From assembly GCA_003552605.1 (NCBI GenBank), contig PUNN01000483.1:1-11200 (forward strand): 11,200 nucleotides of DNA, in the 5' to 3' direction. The translations under genes and the position numbers were made by a program. Source of the DNA: Phycisphaeraceae bacterium (lineage in GTDB: Bacteria > Planctomycetota > Phycisphaerae > Phycisphaerales > Phycisphaeraceae). Shown piece by piece: positions 8,537 through 11,200 of this stretch (the first letter of the stretch is position 1; each line of letters opens with the position of its first letter). The notes beneath the pieces are model-generated. The model searched no databases. It was not told where the DNA came from and saw only the letters and a program-made list of their open reading frames with translations.

Positions 8537-8549
8537 GTGCGTTCCGCAC
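8537..8549 (-). other. Small intercistronic hairpin
   Basis: GTGCG and CGCAC pair as a 5-bp stem with a TTC loop (read on the plus strand) in the 71-nt gap between the aminotransferase and the sulfatase. It could influence transcript stability, or it could be chance in this GC-rich sequence. Confidence 0.2.
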
Positions 8550-8567
8550 GGCAGTTGCAGAAGCCGA

Positions 8568-9848
8568 TCAGAGGAGGCCTCGCTCAGCGAGTGCATCGTG
8601 CACACGGGTGATGGCGCGGACGGCCAAGTCCACATGCTCATCCTGCCACTGCTGATTGATGGCGATGGCGACACATCGGCCCAGCACATCGAGTGTCTGC
8701 GGGAGCATACCGGGATCGTATTCGATCTTCCGCGGCGCAGCCGTCCACGGCCAGCCGGTGGGATCGCTTGTGCGCTTCTCGAGCACGTAGTCCCACGCCC
8801 GGTAGATATGTCGGTCGGGAATCTGATGATTGTAGATCGTCGCGTTGGGCAACCCCTCGGCGGCAAGTGCTTCGCTGAACTGCTGGGCGGCCTCCGTCGA
8901 GCGGGCAAAGAGGGCGAACGTGATGCCGCAATCTCCCTCGGCACAGTGCAGCGTCTGCTGCGAAAGGCGATCGAGATGTCGGGTGCGCTCGAGCAGTGCC
9001 GCTTTCACCGGCCGCGTGCGCTCGAGAATCCCGGGCAGGCGATCGAGTTGGGCCAGCGCCAGGGCCGCACGCAGCTCGCACATGCGGTAATTCTCGCCGG
9101 CGAATGCGGGCCAGGTCGCATCATCGGCCCAGAACTGCATGGCCGAATCATGCTTGATCGCGGCCCGCTTGTAGACCTGTTCATCGGCGGTGATCAGAAG
9201 TCCCCCTTCGCTGGCGGTGATCAGCTTGTAATGTTGAAGCGAGAATGCCCCGGCATGGCCGATGGCACCGGCCCAATGCCCGTGGAAGGTAGCACCGTTG
9301 GCCTGCGCCACATCCTCGAGCACAGCAATCCCATACCGGTCGGCGATCTCCATGACCGCATCCATGTTGGCGACCGAACCGCGCATGTGGACGGGGATGA
9401 TGGCGCGGGTGTGCTCGGTGATCTTGCGCTCCACATCTGCCGGATCGAGCGTCAGCGACTGATCGATCTCGGCGAGGATGGGGATGGCCCCGACACTGAG
9501 GCACGCCGCGGCGGTCGCAATGTAAGTGTACCCGGGGACGATCACCTCATCCCCGCTGCCGATGCCCAGGCCCACGAGGCCGCAGATCAGCGAGCCGGTC
9601 CCCCCACCCCCGATTGCAAGGGCATACGGCTGCCCCGTCATCTCGCGGTAACGCGCTTCAAGGTGGGCAGATTCGCTCACCTCCGGCTTGTTGAGAAAGC
9701 GGAACATCGTCTTCCGCTGGAGCACGTGGTTGACGGCATCAGCCTCGGCCTGACCGATCTCGAGCACCCCGTGCAGGGGGCCCGGGGGCGGGCTGGTGAA
9801 GATCGGCTCGGCACCGTCGATCGCAATGGGTTGCAGACTGCGTGTCAT
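8568..9848 (-). CDS. DegT/DnrJ/EryC1/StrS family aminotransferase, StsC/AHBA-synthase-like
   Basis: A 426-residue PLP aminotransferase. The N-terminal IAIDGAEPIF (8-17) is the 'GG-x-P' type opening seen in StsC/AHBA-synthase-like members, which amidate keto-cyclitols or keto-sugars. Core landmarks are VPGYTYIATAAA (104-115), VLEDVAQANGA (176-186, D179 to the PLP nitrogen) and FSLQHYKLITASEGG (202-216), with Schiff-base lysine K208. The phosphate-binding loop is unusually glycine-rich, IGGGGTGSL (79-87). It shares family but little close sequence with the aminotransferase at 618-1742, so it probably acts on a different substrate. ATG 9848 starts where homology begins; the frame is open to 9905, with only a weak purine run upstream. 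The sulfatase gene follows on the same strand, suggesting a two-gene operon. Substrate unknown. Confidence 0.9.
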   Translation of the reverse strand: MTRSLQPIAIDGAEPIFTSPPPGPLHGVLEIGQAEADAVNHVLQRKTMFRFLNKPEVSESAHLEARYREMTGQPYALAIGGGGTGSLICGLVGLGIGSGDEVIVPGYTYIATAAACLSVGAIPILAEIDQSLTLDPADVERKITEHTRAIIPVHMRGSVANMDAVMEIADRYGIAVLEDVAQANGATFHGHWAGAIGHAGAFSLQHYKLITASEGGLLITADEQVYKRAAIKHDSAMQFWADDATWPAFAGENYRMCELRAALALAQLDRLPGILERTRPVKAALLERTRHLDRLSQQTLHCAEGDCGITFALFARSTEAAQQFSEALAAEGLPNATIYNHQIPDRHIYRAWDYVLEKRTSDPTGWPWTAAPRKIEYDPGMLPQTLDVLGRCVAIAINQQWQDEHVDLAVRAITRVHDALAERGLL

Positions 9849-9938
9849 GGGGATGGTCTCTTGGCCGCGGCGGCGGGTTGGCCCAAACGGGGGCACGTCC
9901 ATCATAACCGCTCATCATCCGGAACGGAGCAGGAGATG

Positions 9939-9963
9939 GCACCTCGCCGGGGCGAGGGGGTGC
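9939..9963. promoter_or_regulatory. Bulged hairpin in divergent region before the MtfA-like gene
   Basis: CCTCGCC (9942-9948) pairs with GGCGAGG (9951-9957) across two loop bases, and flanking GCA/TGC extend the stem past a GGG bulge. It lies in the 184-nt gap between the divergent aminotransferase and MtfA-like genes. It could be an operator or leader structure; I see no clear promoter elements next to it. Confidence 0.25.
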
Positions 9964-10032
9964 GGCGTTGACCCTCCTCACCGCGGCGGCGAGGATATGT
10001 CGGAGCGGCAAGACCGCTCGCGGGAGCCGGTC

Positions 10033-10827
10033 ATGCCTTTTCTGACGCTCTTTCGACAGTGGCGACGCCGCCGGCTGCTGGCGCGGCCCATCCCTGCCCA
10101 CTGGCCGGAGCTGATCGCGCGCAACTTCGGTTTGTTCAACCTGTTGAGTGAGGCGGATCAGACGAAGCTGCTGAAAGTGATGCGCGTTTTCGCTGCCGAA
10201 CGGCATTGGGAGGGCTGCGCAGGTATGGAGGTGGGCGAAGAGGTCCGCCTCGCAATCGCCTCGCAGGCCTGCCTGCTGCTGCTGGGCATCCCGGACCACG
10301 ACTACTTCTCGCAGGTGCGTTCGATCCTGGTTTACCCGCAAGCCTACCTGTTGCCCCAGCATCGGCACGAAGGGGCGGTCGTCCACGAAGAGCCGGTGCC
10401 CGCGGCGGGAACGGCAGTCTTCAACGGCCCCGTCCTGCTCTCATGGGAGGATGTGGTCCGCGGCGGACGCAATGCCCGCGATGGCCGAAACGTGGTCCTC
10501 CACGAGTTTGCCCACTTTCTCGACATGGAAGAGGGGCTCGTCAACGGCACACCCCCGCTGGGCAGCCGCAAGGAACTGGAAATGTGGCAGTCGGTGATGA
10601 CCGAGGAATACCACCGCCTGCGCCAGGCGAGCGAGGCGGGCCTGGCAACACTGTTAAATCGCTACGGCAAGATGGACCCGGGCGAGTTCTTCGCCGTGGC
10701 CACCGAGTGCTTCTTTGAGCAGCCAGGACGGATGCAGCGCAGCCATCCGCGCTTGTACGAGGTGCTGAAGGGGTATTTCGGGCAGGACCCGGCCGGGTGG
10801 CCGGGCCGACAGACTTCATCTTGGTGA
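10033..10827 (+). CDS. mtfA: MtfA-like zinc metallopeptidase (family M90)
   Basis: A 264-residue protein, close to the 265 residues of E. coli MtfA. It shows the zinc-binding HEFAHFLD (HExxH at 157-161) and a downstream Glu in DPGEFFAVATECFF (E218) that matches the third metal ligand of MtfA. Other family features are the IPAHWPELIARNFGLFNLLSE N-terminal region, LVYPQAYL (99-106) and GPVLLSWEDV (132-141). In enterobacteria MtfA is a cytosolic aminopeptidase that binds the glucose repressor Mlc and so affects ptsG; whether that role holds here is unknown. The frame is open from 9796 and has an ATG at 9997, but GGGAG (10022-10026) six bases before ATG 10033 and the family length favour the later start. 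It is divergent from the aminotransferase and followed by repeat copies B and C. Confidence 0.88.
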   Translation: MPFLTLFRQWRRRRLLARPIPAHWPELIARNFGLFNLLSEADQTKLLKVMRVFAAERHWEGCAGMEVGEEVRLAIASQACLLLLGIPDHDYFSQVRSILVYPQAYLLPQHRHEGAVVHEEPVPAAGTAVFNGPVLLSWEDVVRGGRNARDGRNVVLHEFAHFLDMEEGLVNGTPPLGSRKELEMWQSVMTEEYHRLRQASEAGLATLLNRYGKMDPGEFFAVATECFFEQPGRMQRSHPRLYEVLKGYFGQDPAGWPGRQTSSW

Positions 10828-10937
10828 AGCGCCTGCGACGAAGTGCCAGGGCGGAAGAAGGGCAAACGCGATGTAACCAGCGGAGTTGCACGCGTTCGGT
10901 CCGGGAGCATGACACGAATCGCGGGTCCCTTTTTAGC

Positions 10938-11067
10938 CAGAGAAGGTTGGCTGGCTGCGTCAGCGGCTTCTGGGGGTGTCCGCAGCCGATGGCCATGCGG
11001 CCCCCAGGGTTCAGGACGCCCCGAGCGCCTTGCAGTCTCGCATGGCCACCGGGCTGAAGACCCCCGG
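10938..11067 (-). repeat. Palindromic dispersed repeat, copy B
   Basis: This is the inverted counterpart of copy A. Read on the minus strand it has left arm 11067-11039, loop, right arm 10999-10970 and the CAGCCAGCCA tail. One arm change relative to A (A to G in the GATGGCC segment) still allows a G-U pair in RNA; another (11 bases into the basal region at the right arm end, G to A) breaks one basal pair. It begins about 110 nt after the mtfA-like stop. Similarity to A extends outward more weakly, including a CCCTGGGG segment near 11089-11096 and an AAGC/GCGT segment near 11100-11115. Confidence 0.85.
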
Positions 11068-11138
11068 AAAGCCCGATGATCATGCCAGCCCCAGGGCGAA
11101 CGCATGTAGCTTGGGTGGCATGGTCAGCAGCCGTCTTT

Positions 11139-11200
11139 CCGGGGGCGGCTGATGGCCATGCGGCGAACCCCCAATCACAGGCCGTCATGGCCATCGGCTG
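11139..11200 (+). repeat. Palindromic dispersed repeat, copy C (truncated by window edge)
   Basis: It starts with CCGGGGG, then CTGATGGCCATGCGGC, and after a short spacer GCCGTCATGGCCATCGGCTG reaches the last base. This reproduces the two arms of copies A and B, but with a loop of only about 20 nt in place of 39 nt. It is in the same orientation as A and head-to-head with B, 71 nt away. The rest of the unit lies beyond the window. Confidence 0.7.

Larger units (their letters stand above)
10828..11200. other. Non-coding, repeat-bearing region to the right edge
   Basis: No convincing gene is present in these 373 nt. Positions 10828-10937 hold the MtfA-like 3' flank; a CCCTTTTT run at 10927-10934 has no clear stem upstream, so I do not call a terminator. 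Copies B and C occupy most of the remainder. Open frames across it (for example 10541-11194 minus, 10843-11079 plus) are products of the repeat and of antisense mtfA. Confidence 0.6.

Noticed and set aside
8526..9971. A 481-codon plus-strand open frame opposite the second aminotransferase
   Set aside because: Its frame mirrors the codons of a well-supported gene on the other strand and shows no recognisable motif; long antisense frames are common at this GC content.
10921..10940. A T-run (CCCTTTTT) as a terminator for the MtfA-like gene
   Set aside because: I could not find a stable GC-rich stem directly upstream, and it lies at the edge of the repeat where the other copy has a different sequence.
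10541..11194. A 217-codon minus-strand open frame spanning repeat copy B and the 3' half of the MtfA-like gene
   Set aside because: Half is antisense to a firm gene and the other half is repeat; substitutions between copies A and B do not favour third codon positions.
11039..11200. Closely spaced repeats at the right edge as a CRISPR array
   Set aside because: The units are inverted rather than direct, differ in loop length, and lack regular unique spacers.

Overview
The window is GC-rich, densely coding bacterial DNA. It holds nine protein genes, one of them cut by the left edge, and at least three copies of a palindromic non-coding repeat. I see no tRNA, rRNA, CRISPR array, transposase or integrase. 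The mix of a pyrophosphate-type phosphofructokinase, a Cys-type sulfatase, an MtfA-like peptidase and several nucleotide-sugar enzymes would fit a planctomycete (Phycisphaerae-like). That is inference from gene content only; other GC-rich Gram-negative lineages are not excluded.

Layout from left to right. (1) 1-1742, minus strand: a DegT-family sugar aminotransferase followed 6 nt later by a formyltransferase that runs off the left edge. (2) 1883-3079, plus strand: an M20 metallopeptidase/deacylase, divergent from the aminotransferase. (3) 3110-5365, minus strand: a PPi-type phosphofructokinase followed by an extended-SDR nucleotide-sugar epimerase, convergent with the peptidase. (4) 5366-6102: 737 nt without a convincing gene, holding repeat copy A. 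(5) 6103-6921, plus strand: a DPM1-like family 2 glycosyltransferase. (6) 7018-9848, minus strand: a second, StsC-like DegT aminotransferase followed by a sulfatase without a signal peptide. (7) 10033-10827, plus strand: an MtfA-like M90 metallopeptidase. (8) 10828-11200: non-coding sequence with repeat copy B (minus) and the start of copy C (plus).

How the genes may work together. The aminotransferase, formyltransferase, SDR epimerase and glycosyltransferase are the kinds of enzymes that make and attach modified, possibly N-formylated, amino sugars on surface glycans. They sit in several transcription units, so one pathway is plausible but not shown. The second aminotransferase and the sulfatase look like one transcript. 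The phosphofructokinase is central carbon metabolism. The peptidase and MtfA genes have no clear tie to the rest.

The most unusual signal is the repeat. Copies A and B are in opposite orientation about 5.3 kb apart and match at about 115 of 130 positions (hand alignment). Substitutions concentrate in the loop and spare the inverted arms. When read in the open frame they show no third-position bias. This suggests a structured, REP/BIME-like or small mobile palindromic element rather than a gene.
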